Shown piece by piece: positions 1 through 10,335 of a DNA stretch of 64,000 bases. The notes beneath the pieces are model-generated. The model ran no database searches. It worked only from the letters and a program-made list of their open reading frames with translations, and had not been told where the DNA came from. The translations under genes and the position numbers were made by a program. Positions within the stretch are counted from its first letter, which is position 1; each line of letters opens with the position of its first letter. Origin of the DNA: Gnetum montanum (taxonomy: Eukaryota > Streptophyta > Gnetopsida > Gnetales > Gnetaceae); NCBI GenBank assembly GCA_015680685.1, contig MNCI01004933.1, forward strand, positions 1,351-65,350, given 5' to 3'.

Positions 1-1478
1 GACACAAATTCATACAACTACATGGATACCACATTTTTAGACATAATATAAATAATAATATATATGCAAAAAAATTAAAAAGGCAAATATATATATGAAA
101 TAAAAACCCGAAGATTTTATCAAGTGGAATGAATTTTATTTTATCCATTCCCACGTAAAAGGAAAGTATGCCATGTTTCTTGAATACATATTTGGTTGGC
201 GGAATGAAAAGCAGAGAAAGCAATGTAAGAATCCGAAGTCCATCATTAAAAATGCATGATGCAAGTGTCATAAGGATGAAAATGACCCCTTTTTACAAGA
301 TAAAATCGGTCAATGCCGGTGGCGTTCCCTATTCTGCATTGTTACCTTCAATACGTTGTTATAGAAACTTGCCTGTAAGGACGAGTCCAAGCACTCCAAG
401 CCTATCCTTACTCTTTGACAGGCCTCTGAACCCTGTATGATTCCTATTTCCTTGCGCTGCACCGTTGGCCAGTGTTCTCGAATGGTTCTGGGCCTTCCAC
501 TTCTCATTCAAACTCCGCTGTTTTCGAGAATGTTTTCCTCAACAACCATCAGTGCAAGACTTTTTGGAGTGAGACTATTATCTTTAACCGAAACCTGAAA
601 TTAACTTAGGTTTTATTAAGTGCATTTTTTATAGGAATTTGGATTAATCTTTCACTTTTTACTCCAAATGGTATAAATTCAAATTAAATTTGATAATCAA
701 AATGTTACATTTCATTCAGTACACGGATATGTCAGTGCCTTCTATGAATTCTATCTCTAAATTTGACCGCAACTTTATTGGAATTAGCATCTAAACCAAC
801 TTAGAAATAGGATTTAAATTACTCTGTATCTTGTACGGTAAAATACCATTCTCGCTGTAATCTCACTGTAACTGCATTCAATGTAAGCTCAAAGTGCATA
901 GATTTTTATCTTCTGCCGCTGGATTTTCATGTCTTTAAAACTCTACAAAGCTTTAGAAGATGGAGTCGGCCGTAAGAAATGGAGATTAGGACGTGGCCCG
1001 CTGAAAAGTTGTTATAAGTTGGTGCTTTCTTGCCAGATTCAGACGATTCGTGGTTCTGTCCACATTCCACAACCATGTACATGACGGAATCTGAGTCTTC
1101 AGTCTATCATAATTCAGGGAAGACAAATTACTAAGTTAGTAAAACAGTGTTCCATAGTTTCATTCCATTCTTTTATCTAATAAAACAAAATCTGTGCAAA
1201 TCATGCTACTAACTTCACTCTGGCACGTTCTTCCCGACTTCGAGAGCATATGTTATAGAGTTTGAAGTTTGAACGAGCTTCATTCGTACGAAGTCCCACC
1301 AAACTTTGCAATGAAAACGAGGCAGCAAATCATGAATTGGTGTATTTTTGTTTTGCTTTTTGCCGCAAACTTTGTTCATGCCTAAAAAGGTGCTCAGAAT
1401 TTTGAATGCCCTCCACTTTCCCACGAATTCTATAACTAGTTTTGTTGGTAATTCGGACGTTAGTGGAAAAATTTGCAG
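1..1478. other. Upstream flank of the receptor-kinase locus, nothing assigned
   Basis: I see no recognisable coding segment here. The first identifiable exon of the receptor kinase begins at 1479, after an acceptor (tttgcag) and in phase 1. A short first exon encoding a signal peptide would be expected in this stretch from the family's usual gene structure, but I could not identify one with a hydrophobic segment and a matching donor. Small ORFs in this region lack recognisable motifs. Confidence 0.4.
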
Positions 1479-1929
1479 GGTTTTTGAATATTGCTTGCGG
1501 ATTGGAATCCAATTTTACAGACAATAGAGGATTGGCTAGGGTACCAGATACAAAATATATCAGGGGCGGTGAAACCCAACATCTCTCTCAAAAAGTTGTG
1601 TATGATTACCTTCAAAATCTGCGAAAATTTCCGAAATCTCTGAACAAGTCGTGCTATGAGGTACCTCTGTCCTCTGCACAGCTATACATTGTAAGACGGT
1701 CCTTCGTCAGTAATCAGAGCACTAGTGGTTTTCCTTGGCCCGGTGCCTTCACGTAGACGACAGACATGCTCTATGAATCCGAACATTTGGATGGGAGTGA
1801 AATTGAATATGAGCACATCTTGGTAACGATGGGAACAACGTTATATATATGCCTCAACAGAATAAGTGAGACAACAGATCCATTCATATCTGCCATTCAA
1901 TTGATTGAATTGAAGCAGGGTATGTACAA
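1479..1929 (+). pseudogene. Exon: N-terminal half of malectin-like domain
   Basis: After the acceptor at 1477-1478 the reading frame gives GFLNIACGLESNFTDNRGL, the standard opening of plant malectin-like domains (G-F-[LI]-x-I-x-C-G). It continues through a Tyr-rich strand region to SETTDPFISAIQLIEL just before the donor gtgagt at 1930. A TAG at 1754-1756 interrupts the frame. The segment around it is also shorter than in relatives: the usual stretch between the RxSF motif and the domain's second half is mostly missing. I therefore read a deletion as well as a stop. Downstream of the stop the same frame resumes cleanly. Confidence 0.8.
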
Positions 1930-2257
1930 GTGAGTGCAACCCAAAGTCATGTTAAGACTGCTCGCCAGATGCTCTTTTGGTGGTAATGAAAGCCTCCTAA
2001 TACGGTATGCCTCTGAATATTACTTTTGAGAAACTTAAAACCTTTGATCAATAATCAGTAAATGATATTCCAAGTTTAGCACAGAGAGCTTAAAAAAGGC
2101 AAAAGATACCATATTTTCCTGGTTTGAAAAGTGCTAACATTCATCCTAAACATTAAGTCAAATTAATTTCGGATTTCCAAACCTCTGTAGTGGTCTAGCT
2201 CTTGCATACTTATCCGCTATTTCTTTAACAGTGTTGTTTTCTTAACGAATTGCTTAG

Positions 2258-2718
2258 GTATCCTAACGATGATTTTGATCGCATCTGGTATTTTCTGGAA
2301 GTCTAATTTCCAGGTCCTATCGGAGCTACCAATTCACAGATATATGGAAACTCTACTGCGGACTTTCCTCCACCTGCTGTGATGCAGACTGCCCAATTTT
2401 TCAATTCAACTTACCCCTTCACTGTTGGCCCCTTTGATCGAACAATGAAAGCATTGTCTCTGTTTTACTTTTCCGAAATTGACAACAATACAAATTCTGT
2501 CAGTTTTAGCATTTCTGACCCTAATGGTAACATATTTGCCGAAAATGTGACCTTGGTTCCTAATTACACTGCCACGGAGATTTCCATACAACCTGCAGAA
2601 CCCAAGACAACTTACGAAATCATGCTGACAGCTTTGGACGGCAAATCGTGGGTTCCATTGAACGCCCTTGAGGGTTACAATTTCGCAAATACGAAGCAGG
2701 GAACAGCACCTGAAGACG
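2258..2718 (+). pseudogene. Exon: C-terminal half of malectin-like domain
   Basis: The exon follows acceptor ttgcttag (AG at 2256-2257). It opens with RYPNDDFDRIW, the conserved R-Y-P-x-D-x-[FY]-D-R-I-W signature of malectin-like receptor ectodomains. A TAA at 2304-2306 breaks the frame, which then continues in the same phase through PPPAVMQTAQ and a long beta-rich stretch to GYNFANTKQGTAPED. The donor gtaagt starts at 2719. The open stretch 2379-2718 is the longest intact piece of the ectodomain. The stop lies in otherwise well-preserved sequence, so it looks like a point mutation. Confidence 0.82.
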
Positions 2719-2845
2719 GTAAGTGGTTCAGATGAGCTTCAGTTCCTTTTATTTATTTATTTTTTCTTATTAGTAACTTTTTGAGAAATATTGGCCATGA
2801 GTACTTTCCAAAATTTTTGGCAGTGGAAGCAATAAACGATCTGAA

Positions 2846-2853
2846 AACATAGT
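2846..2853. repeat. Left target site duplication of the hAT element
   Basis: AACATAGT; its exact partner lies at 7621-7628. Removing the element plus one copy rejoins the two halves of the receptor-kinase linker exon. Confidence 0.93.
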
Positions 2854-2915
2854 TACCGGAAACGGGAAACGGCACAACGCGACGGAAACGGCAAACAATC
2901 AGGGTTGCGAAAAAC

Positions 2916-3058
2916 ATACGAGCTTTAAATATAGAACCTTAGTAACTTTAGCAATTTTTATTGATACGAGCTTTAAATATAGAACCTTAGTAACTTTAGC
3001 AATTTTTATTGATACGAGCTTTAAATATAGAACCTTAGTAACTTTAGCAATTTTTATA
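2916..3058 (+). repeat. 48-bp tandem repeat, three copies, inside the hAT element
   Basis: Units starting ATACGAGCTTTAAATATAG at 2916, 2964 and 3012 are near-identical with period 48. They lie just inside the left terminal repeat. Subterminal tandem repeats are common in hAT elements; whether these bind transposase cannot be told from sequence. Confidence 0.92.
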
Positions 3059-3370
3059 TTTTAATAAAATTATGTGTATATTTGTTTGTTCATAGAACAA
3101 CAATTTAAAATGCAATACAAAATATAATGATTTTTATATATAAAAATTTACAATATTTTTATTTATTGGCATAATTACCCATCAATAAACTTAATAGAAG
3201 TTGTAAAATAATTTATTTAAAAAATAAATATTTAAAAAAAATTAATAAAAAAACAAAAATATATATTAAGAACAATTTTGGTCATTGATAAATAAAAATT
3301 TTTAAATAAGTACATAACATATTAAGTCCAATACATTAGCATGTTAAACTTGCAACATACTTAATATTGT

Positions 3371-5697
3371 TTATACCATATTGTTATTATTTTTCATACG
3401 TTTTTTATTTTTATCATCAAACATATTTTCATAATTAGAATCTAGAACTTCTTCCATAGGAAATTCATCATCTCCATCATCCATAGATCCTCCATGATCC
3501 CACATTTCATGAGGACCCATTTTGTAATCTTGAGAAAATTGAGATAATAACGTAATATTTGAATGAACAAAAACTAAATCTTCAAACTTTGCAATGCCTA
3601 CTCTGTTGCATTTTGTTGAGTGAATAAATGCATATTCACTCCAATTTCTTTCACATGTTGATGCACTAGAAACTTATAATACAGAAAAGAATTAAATTCA
3701 AAACTTAATAAGAAGATTCTACTAAAAAATCTTTGTTACATAAGCATAAGGATTTTGATTATCTTCTTCCATAACCAATAAGAATGAAAAAACCTTTATT
3801 AAAAATAAGATAGAAATATGCTATTTTAGCTTAAATAAAGGAAACAGAGAAAATTAAAGAGAGGCATGTTAATGTCATTAAATATTTAGGTCACAAAAAA
3901 AATTTATAAAAATCTTTTAAGTAAAATTTTAAAAAGAAAACTTACTAGAGATAAAACATGAATTGCTACCTCCTTCAATAATGGAGTTTGAGTTCTATAC
4001 TCATTCCAAAATGTAAAAGCATCTAATGCTTCACGATCATATGCACAATAAGGATGTGCAAAATCTCCCTCTGTATTGATATAAATGCCATATTCTTTTT
4101 TTATCTTTACACGATCTTCTCTACTTGAAAAACATTGATCAATATAAGTTTTCCAACTTTTGTTAACTTCCTCATCTATCCATCGCTTTTTATGAAACGA
4201 TTTTGGATTAGAAAAAAGCCCAATAGAATGAAGTCGAGAATGAAGCATCCTCCATCTCTTTTCACTACATTCCCATATTAAATCTTTTGTACGTTGATAA
4301 AAAAAAATGAATCATTTTGTAAAATCTGAAACAATGATTCTCTCATTTGATCCATTTTTTCAAAAAAATTTCCCATGGATGGAGAATTACTATTGCAAAG
4401 TCTCAAAACTTTATAGATGGGATAAAAAACTTTTAAAGCAACTTCAACTTATTTCTAAAATAAATTTTCCCTACCTACAACAATAAGATCAACAATTTAT
4501 TCACATAAACTTGAATTAACACCACCTTTCCCACTCTACTGAAATTACCATTTCCTTAAGAGATTGTTTCATTTTAAAAAGACGTTCAATCATAGTAAAT
4601 TGTGAGGCAAACATAGTTTCTGCATATTTTAATAACTGTAAAGAAGAGTACTTTCTATAGATGGCTTGTGACAATGAATGATTAGTGATAAATTGCTGAA
4701 TTTTTTTGCCGTTTGCTACAACTTCAGATATCCAGTCAACACCAACATAAATATTTTTTAATAACAGACTCAAGAAATGTGTTGCACAAGGAGTCTAAAA
4801 GATATTTGAATATTCATCCTCTATCATCTCTCCTGCCAAAACATTATTTGAAACATTATCTATGATAATTTGCACAATATTATCTCTTCTTATTGTATTT
4901 ATAGCCTCACGAAATAATCCCATTATATAAATAGCATTTTTAACATTTCCTGAAGTGTCACGTGGCTTGATAAAAATAACACCTTTTGAAGATGATGCAA
5001 GGATATTAATAAGTGGTTTGTTGCTAATACCTGTCCACCCATCTAATAAAATAGAAACACCTGTAGTAGACCAACTATCCTTTATGCTTCTTAAAGTTGC
5101 TTCAACTCTAGCTTTTTCCTCAGTTAAAAGTGTTATTCTAATTTTTTCATAACAAGGTGGCACATACCCTTTTGAAGCAGAATTTATCATCTATATGGCT
5201 TGTTTAAAATAAGGAGACATAGCAATGTTAAAAGACATGCCACATGCATAGAAAAGTCTTGCTATAGCTGCATACACATTTTTTTTATTTGAAAAATCAA
5301 ACATTTTTTCTAAATTAGTATTTGACATTGAACTCTTGACATTTGTATGTGTATCTATACTCTTGATGATGGACATGGCATCAAAATGCTTGAATTGCTT
5401 AATGAGATCTTCTTTTTCAGATTTTGGTATTCTTTTACACACCAAAATTTGCTTTTTCTTCCCAATTCTAAGCAAGTGATATCTAACAAGTGCAATAGAA
5501 CTACTTCTATTTATGTTGCAATAAGGACAAATCCATGATTTGCTTCCTGAACTGCTATACTTACCTCCAGAATATTTTCCTTTAACATTTACTATAGTCC
5601 ATAACTTTCTTTGAAAATCCTTTTTTAATAATTGATATTTTAATTTTTCTCCATGCTCTTCTTACTCTTTAGAAAGCAAATCTTCTTCAAATGACAT
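3371..5697 (-). pseudogene. hAT transposase (BED finger, DUF659, hAT C-terminal dimerisation), broken
   Basis: Read leftwards from a possible ATG at 5697. A BED-type zinc finger (WICPYC, then RYHLLRI and ILVCK; C-x2-C...H...C) lies at about 5430-5545. A DUF659-like ribonuclease-H-fold segment lies at 4795-5190 (GVSILLDGWTGISNKPLIN, with the expected Asp, then DNVSNN). A middle segment runs from 4773 down to 3904, and the C-terminal dimerisation motif CERNWSEYAFIHSTKCNR lies at about 3590-3665, followed by VHSN. The protein ends at a TAA at 3371-3373. A probable intron of about 270 bp (donor gtaagt near 3944) separates the last two parts. Stops at residue 12 and at several domain borders make it inactive. 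Order and motifs fit the BED/DUF659/hAT group of plant transposases. Transposase-derived host genes keep open frames, so domestication is unlikely here. Confidence 0.85.
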
Positions 5698-7059
5698 TGA
5701 TCCTATATGCCTGTTATAAAATTCCAAAATATTATTTACAAAGAAGATTAAAACAAACCATAAAACAAAAATGTATTTGAAAAATGACCACTGCAATCAT
5801 GTTCTTTGATAGACAATGTATAACAAAATTTCATCCAAAAAAAATAAAAAAAAATAAAGATTATTCCAAGTCCAATTCAAAAAAATCTTTAATTTTAAAT
5901 ACCACTTAAAGTCTTAAACCAATTAATAAACGCAGATTCACCACTATATGTTAATAATCAAATAAAATCCTCAAAGATGGCAAAGAAGTTTGTACCAGAA
6001 ATCTATAAATGATTTGGTGAGTGTGCTAATTGTTGTCTAATGTTTTTGTTTAGTTCCAATTTTTAACTTTTGTGGGTCTTCCTATGTTCTCTTATTTTCA
6101 CTTGAAGAAAATATTCTCAATAGAAAATTGGCAACTATAATAGGGGAAAATGCTAACTAGGGATCATAGGAAAGAGTTGAATAATGTTGTAAAAATATTG
6201 CTAAACTATCACTATGCTATTGTTTCTTGTTGGTCTTTGTCTTTTTTACCCTATCCTTAAATAATTTGCTATTTGTTTTATTGTTTATTTTTAAATTTTA
6301 TTTTAAAAAAATACTTTATTTATCCTAAAACTAACAATTATACTTTAAATAACGATTTCTTTATTTTTTAATTACTTTTTTACTTAAAATTTTTATAGTT
6401 TAAAATAAATCCTACTACAACTAACTGTTAACCATAACACTATTTCTTTTCTCTTAACATTAACCGTTAACCATTGATAGGACATTCATATGTTTATTCT
6501 CTAATAGTTTACACTTTACATTATTTGAAGCACTATCTTCTTAAAACAAATATCATTTGTCTTTTATTGACTATTTTCTCCGACACCACAATCTAAAGTT
6601 CCGAAAGTCCCAAGCACTCCATTGTCTAATACACACAGTCTCTGACCAAGCACAGTCCTATACCATATAAAATTATTATACAAAGAAACAAAAATGACAG
6701 AATTTATAGTTGTTCAAAATTGGTTGAAACGCAGCTGCAAAAATTAACTATTTTTTTAGGATAAAACTATAGGCCCGAGTAGTGGGGGACGCTTGCCCTC
6801 GTTGAAATGAGAATAGGGAAAGGTCAAAGACAAGCTTACTATATTAACTTTGAAGAGATGAACTTTAATAACGAGACAATATGAATTGCAGATTGAACTT
6901 TACTGTAATAAGAAACTCTGACTCAAACAAAAGAATCTCAATGATAATGTACAAAAATGGTCTCTGAATCCACGGTTTAGCCCATTTTGAAGAGGGAGGA
7001 GGACTGCTTGTTGCAAAAGCAGAGACTTACCACACAGAGTTGACTGGTTATGGGTAGGG

Positions 7060-7420
7060 ATGCGATGCAGAAGCAGCAGCAACAGCTGTGGAAAGCGATG
7101 CAAAAGTGGCAGCAATTGCAGGATTAGCAGCGTTCACAGCACAGCGATGCAAAAGCGGTAGCAACAGCATTCACAGCACAACGATGCAAAAGCCGCAAAA
7201 ACAACAAGATTAGCAACTGTCACAGCACAGGCACCAAATGCTTTACCTAAATGTGTTATTTATTAGCGTCTTCACAATAGAATAAATCCTAAATTTTTAT
7301 CTCTCTATCTTTGTCATTGCAGATCTGCATGCATTTAACTCATGACAGACTTACATTTAGTTCATGACAGATGCAGTTGTTGACCTGACCCATTTAGTTC
7401 ATGACAGATGCAGTTGTTGA
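7060..7420. repeat. Short direct repeats in the right part of the hAT element
   Basis: Two sets are visible. Around 7090-7230 the motif GCGATGCAAAAG(C/T)(G/C)G with CAGCA spacers recurs three or four times. At 7354-7383 and 7391-7420 a 30-base segment (CATTTAGTTCATGACAGATG...) is repeated exactly with period 37. They lie between the transposase start and the AAACG-rich right end, where hAT promoters and binding sites usually sit. Confidence 0.75.
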
Positions 7421-7620
7421 GAATAAATCAAAAAATAAAATCAAAGGAAATGAAACTTGTCAAAAACGTAACGAAATGTAAAAAAAACGTTTCAGTCTGC
7501 CCAGAAACGTTTCGCCCACCACGTAACGGTTACTGTTCATGAGAAACGGGGTTTTGAAACGGGATCCCGTTTCCGCAACGAAAAACACACGAAACGTTAT
7601 GAATCCGTTGCGTTTCTGCC

Positions 7621-7628
7621 AACATAGT
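7621..7628. repeat. Right target site duplication of the hAT element
   Basis: AACATAGT, identical to 2846-2853 and directly followed by the resumed coding exon of the receptor kinase. Confidence 0.93.
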
Positions 7629-7655
7629 CTGGAAACCAGAGTGGGTTCCAGTTCT

Positions 7656-7731
7656 CTCATTTCGTGGGTCTCTGATCCATGTTTTGCCTTCACCTCATTT
7701 CGTGGGTCTCTGATCCATGTTTTGCCTTCAC
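7656..7731 (+). repeat. 38-bp tandem duplication inside the linker exon
   Basis: Positions 7656-7693 and 7694-7731 are identical 38-base copies, beginning CTCATTTCGTGGG. As 38 is not a multiple of three, the duplication shifts the frame of the receptor gene. The perfect identity suggests it is recent compared with the rest of the decay. Confidence 0.93.
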
Positions 7732-7877
7732 CTGGCAGTATATCAACTGTAGCCGCCAGATTAGAGTTTCCCATCTTTGAGTAAATTACCCAAAATGTCT
7801 GAAATAGATGAGGTTATTATGATTCAAGGTCTTTTTACAGGGATTATCGGTTTTCTTTTCCCTTCATTGCGGTGCAG

Positions 7878-8465
7878 GTACCTTTCTGGAAAAAATTTGT
7901 CAGGATATCTGCCTCTGAGTTTGGGAAATCTCACCGGTTTAGTATATCTGTATGCATGTGAAGGTTTAGTTAATATAATTTTGGAAAAAGTTTTGTATTT
8001 AGATGGTTTGGTATCTGTCTGAACAGGATACTCTCCCATGTTTTTTAATCAGTGATCTTTCTAATAATTCATTGGAGGGACCTCTGCCAGATCTTTCTAA
8101 CCTCACAATGCTACAGACCATGTGAGAATCTCTTAAACTTACATTACATCGAGTCGCAACTTGTAAACCGAGAATGTTTTGAATTGAATTCAGATGTTTT
8201 GCAGAAACGTAAGCAATAACAAGTTAAACGGCACTCTTCCTGATTGGCTAGCCAACCTTGGAAAAAAGACGCTCAAAGGAATGTAAGTCAAATCTTAAAG
8301 TAAACCACTATGATAATTGTCATGCGAACTCCTTCAAAACTTGACAACCAGTCTGTGCTCCTTTCCATGTAACAGATTTGTGCAGAATAACAATTTCAGT
8401 GGCGAAATTCTAGTGGATCTTGAACATCTCAATGCTACAAAGTATGAACATCTCGATGCTACAAA
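7878..8465 (+). pseudogene. LRR exons of the receptor kinase
   Basis: Four short exons carry leucine-rich repeats: 7878-7949 (YLSGKNLSGYLPLSLGNLT), 8053-8121 (DLSNNSLEGPLPDLSNLT), 8205-8282 (NVSNNKLNGTLPDWLANL) and 8376-8465 (FVQNNNFSGEILVDLEHL). Exons of roughly 72 bp with the same codon phase, one repeat each, are typical of plant LRR kinases. Each has plausible GT and AG borders. The last exon carries a 24-bp imperfect tandem duplication (AACATCTCxATGCTACAAA twice, about 8422-8467), so two alternative donors are present. Confidence 0.82.
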
Positions 8466-8565
8466 GTAAGATTTTTCAATATGTAGTTTTGTACAGGGTC
8501 GACAGAACAGCGGAACTTCGTGAACATGAATGAAAGTGAATGAGTTTAATGGCTACTTGTTGCAG

Positions 8566-8777
8566 TTTCTCTTTCTCTGGTAACGCTGACCTGCATTTTC
8601 GAGAGACAAAGAAGCATGTTGTCATAATCGGGGCCGCTATTGGTGGGGTTGTGCTGCTGTTAATTGTCATAACGATTGTTATCATGTTCTATCCACGCAA
8701 GAAACCGATTGTCAAATCCAAGGCTGAAAGTCCTGTCAAGCTTTTCTCATCAAGGAACAGATGAATTTCTGAACGAG
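8566..8777 (+). pseudogene. Transmembrane exon fused to the end of kinase subdomain III
   Basis: The exon starts after ttgcag with FSGNADLH, the usual cysteine-free lead-in. It is followed by a hydrophobic helix (VVIIGAAIGGVVLLLIVITI) and a basic stop-transfer segment (FYPRKK). About 15 residues later the frame reads PVKLFSS and then terminates. One frame over, the last bases encode QGTDEFLNE immediately before the donor gtaatg. In intact relatives that motif ends the exon holding the glycine-rich loop and VAxK lysine. The juxtamembrane region and ATP-binding loop have therefore been deleted and the two sides joined out of frame. Confidence 0.75.
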
Positions 8778-9026
8778 GTAATGATAATTAATTTCAAGGA
8801 TTTGACCATTTGTCCATTACCATGACAAGATTTTGCTAAGTGTGGTCTTACGAAAGAGGATCCGTAGATGAGAATTCTCAAGCTCAAGCTCAAACCCAAA
8901 CCAAAATTTTTAAACTTGAAAATAAGTACCTTACCGGCTTACCGTAGGTAATGTTAAACAAATCCTGGAACCTTTCATTAGTTATCTTAACTAGCTAGTT
9001 TTTTCTTTTATTGCTTACGCTTTCAG

Positions 9027-9633
9027 GCTGTGCTTCTGTGCTGTCTGGATCACATTAGTTTGGTAAAACTCATCGGCTTCTGCAGCGATTCAGATGAACT
9101 CATGCTTGTGTACGAGTACATGCGACTTGGATCCCTCAAAGACCATTTATCCGGTAAATTATGCTTTATTAACTTATGATAAAATCCAGGATCTAATTGG
9201 AGAGCATTTTTACCATATTTTACTTTTATTTTCTCATCATATGGAAAAATCCGTAGGTTCTAAGAAGGCCTCTGTGAATCTCTCCTGGAAGGACAGACTC
9301 CAAATCGCTATGGATGCCGCTTGTGGTAAATTCTTTTTTATTTTGTGTTTTATTTGTTTTCGTTTCTCCTTTCATCAGTTTTCTTTTTTCAAAAAAAAAA
9401 AAACAATTTAACACAAACCATAATTAGGCCAATTGTGTTTTGAAAGGGTTGGAGTATCTGCATTTGGAATGCAACCCCAGAATTGTTCACAGAGACATGA
9501 AATCTGCCAACATTTTGCTGGACCACAACTTACATGGAAAGCTTTCCGATCTGGGTCTTTCTAGGGTAGTCACGGATGAAGCTACTCATGTGACAACAAC
9601 TGTAGAAGGCACAGCAGGATACCTAGATCCAGC
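9027..9633 (+). pseudogene. Kinase exons: subdomains IV-VIII
   Basis: Three exons are readable. Exon 9027-9153 encodes LVKLIGFCSDSDELMLVYEYM (subdomains IV-V). Exon 9257-9325 encodes LSWKDRLQIAMDAA. Exon 9447-9633 encodes GLEYLH, the catalytic loop [12 protein letters not shown] (Asp and Asn present), the metal-binding triplet as DLG instead of DFG, and the activation segment [12 protein letters not shown]. The HRD arginine makes this an RD-type kinase by ancestry. The DFG-to-DLG change is tolerated in some plant kinases, so by itself it is not proof of death. Confidence 0.83.
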
Positions 9634-9761
9634 GTAATAATAGCAAAATGCATATTACTGAAGCAGTTCCATACCTTAATCGTCCTTTTATTTATTTATT
9701 TTTTTTCTGGGTCACTGCAATCTCTAAGGCAGTTTCTATTTTCCAATATTCAACATTGAAG

Positions 9762-10335
9762 GTACTTTAGCACGCATGTGATGATAGAGAAGAGCGATGT
9801 GTACAGTTTCAGAGTGGTTCTGTTGGAACTGGTGTGTGGCAGGGCACCCATTGATGTAAAGTTAGGCGAGGACCAGATCAATCTCATTAGATAGGTAACT
9901 AATTAGCAGTTTTGATCAGAGATTTGAATTTCACCCTTATGAAAATTAATTTTTATCTTGGAAGCCCTTGATTCTCCAAAAAACAGGTGAATAATTGACT
10001 TTTATTATCATTCTGAACAGGTAAAACCATATGTGCAAAGTGAAGATCCAGAGGAACTAAAACTGGTTATGGATTGGAGACTGAAGGGCAGAGTTGGAAG
10101 CACGAAATCTATAGCCGCAGTGAGCAGGCTAGCCATGAGGTGTCTTGTAATGGAACCATCAGCAAGACCTGATGCAAGGGAAGTAGTTCAGATCCTGAGA
10201 GAAGCCATGGAAGTAGAAGACGAGGCACGAGAAGACACAGAGTCTCTTCATTCAAGCCCTCCCAGAGATGGTGATTCTGCAACCAGCAGCAGCTACATCC
10301 GCAATGTTGAATCAGGGGGCTGCAGCTACAACTAA
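9762..10335 (+). pseudogene. Kinase C-lobe exons
   Basis: Exon 9762-9894 encodes KSDVYSFRVVLLELVCGRAP, where the usual SFGVVL glycine is replaced by Arg. It ends in a TAG where the family has Trp (INL[IV]RW). The last exon, 10021-10335, encodes VKPYVQSEDPEELK, the conserved ARPDAREVVQ (subdomain XI), and a Ser/Asp-rich tail ending in CSYN and a stop at 10333. The last exon alone is open throughout. The sequence after 10336 is AT-rich and could hold the old 3' UTR; I could not place a specific polyadenylation signal. Confidence 0.82.

Larger units (their letters stand above)
2854..7620 (-). mobile_element. hAT-superfamily DNA transposon, about 4.77 kb
   Basis: The element is bounded by a perfect 8-bp direct repeat, AACATAGT, at 2846-2853 and 7621-7628; eight bases is the hAT target-duplication length. 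Its ends are imperfect inverted repeats rich in AAACG(G): the left end reads TACCGGAAACGGGAAACGG and the right end ends CCGTTGCGTTTCTGCC. Both subterminal regions carry many extra AAACG/CGTTT copies (for example 7480-7620), a usual place for transposase binding motifs. It encodes a hAT-type transposase on the minus strand (3371-5697) that is broken by stops, so the copy is non-autonomous now. It interrupts a coding exon of the receptor kinase. The exact 8-of-8 target duplication argues it is younger than much of the surrounding decay. Confidence 0.92.
2824..7780 (+). pseudogene. Exon split by the hAT element: malectin-LRR linker
   Basis: The exon starts after acceptor tttggcag (AG at 2822-2823) with VEAINDLKT, matching the D-V-x-A-[IL]-N-x-[IL]-K start of the linker that precedes the LRRs in this family. 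Nine codons in, the hAT element interrupts it. Coding sequence resumes at 7629 with ISWVSDPC (family consensus W-x-G-D-P-C) and ends near a gtaaat donor at 7781. One base of frame is lost across the junction even after the target duplication is removed. The 38-bp tandem duplication further downstream adds another frame change. Confidence 0.75.
1479..10335 (+). pseudogene. Malectin-like/LRR receptor-like kinase, pseudogene split by a hAT transposon
   Basis: Genes of this family encode plasma-membrane receptors with an extracellular malectin-like region, a few leucine-rich repeats, one transmembrane helix and a cytoplasmic Ser/Thr kinase. All these modules are readable in order across about twelve exons with GT-AG borders: malectin-like (1479-2718), a linker with the ISWVSDPC motif (around 7660-7690), LRRs (7878-8465), transmembrane helix (8566-8777) and kinase (9027-10335). 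The copy is dead in several independent ways. In-frame stops lie at 1754 (TAG) and 2304 (TAA); there is a frame change at the transposon-bearing exon; a 38-bp tandem duplication lies at 7656-7731; a deletion joins the juxtamembrane segment to kinase subdomain II/III; and a stop replaces an expected Trp codon at 9892-9894. The C-terminal stop is at 10333-10335. Relatives of Arabidopsis At1g67720-type receptors are the best comparison I know. The family call is firm; the exact orthologue is not. Confidence 0.88.
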
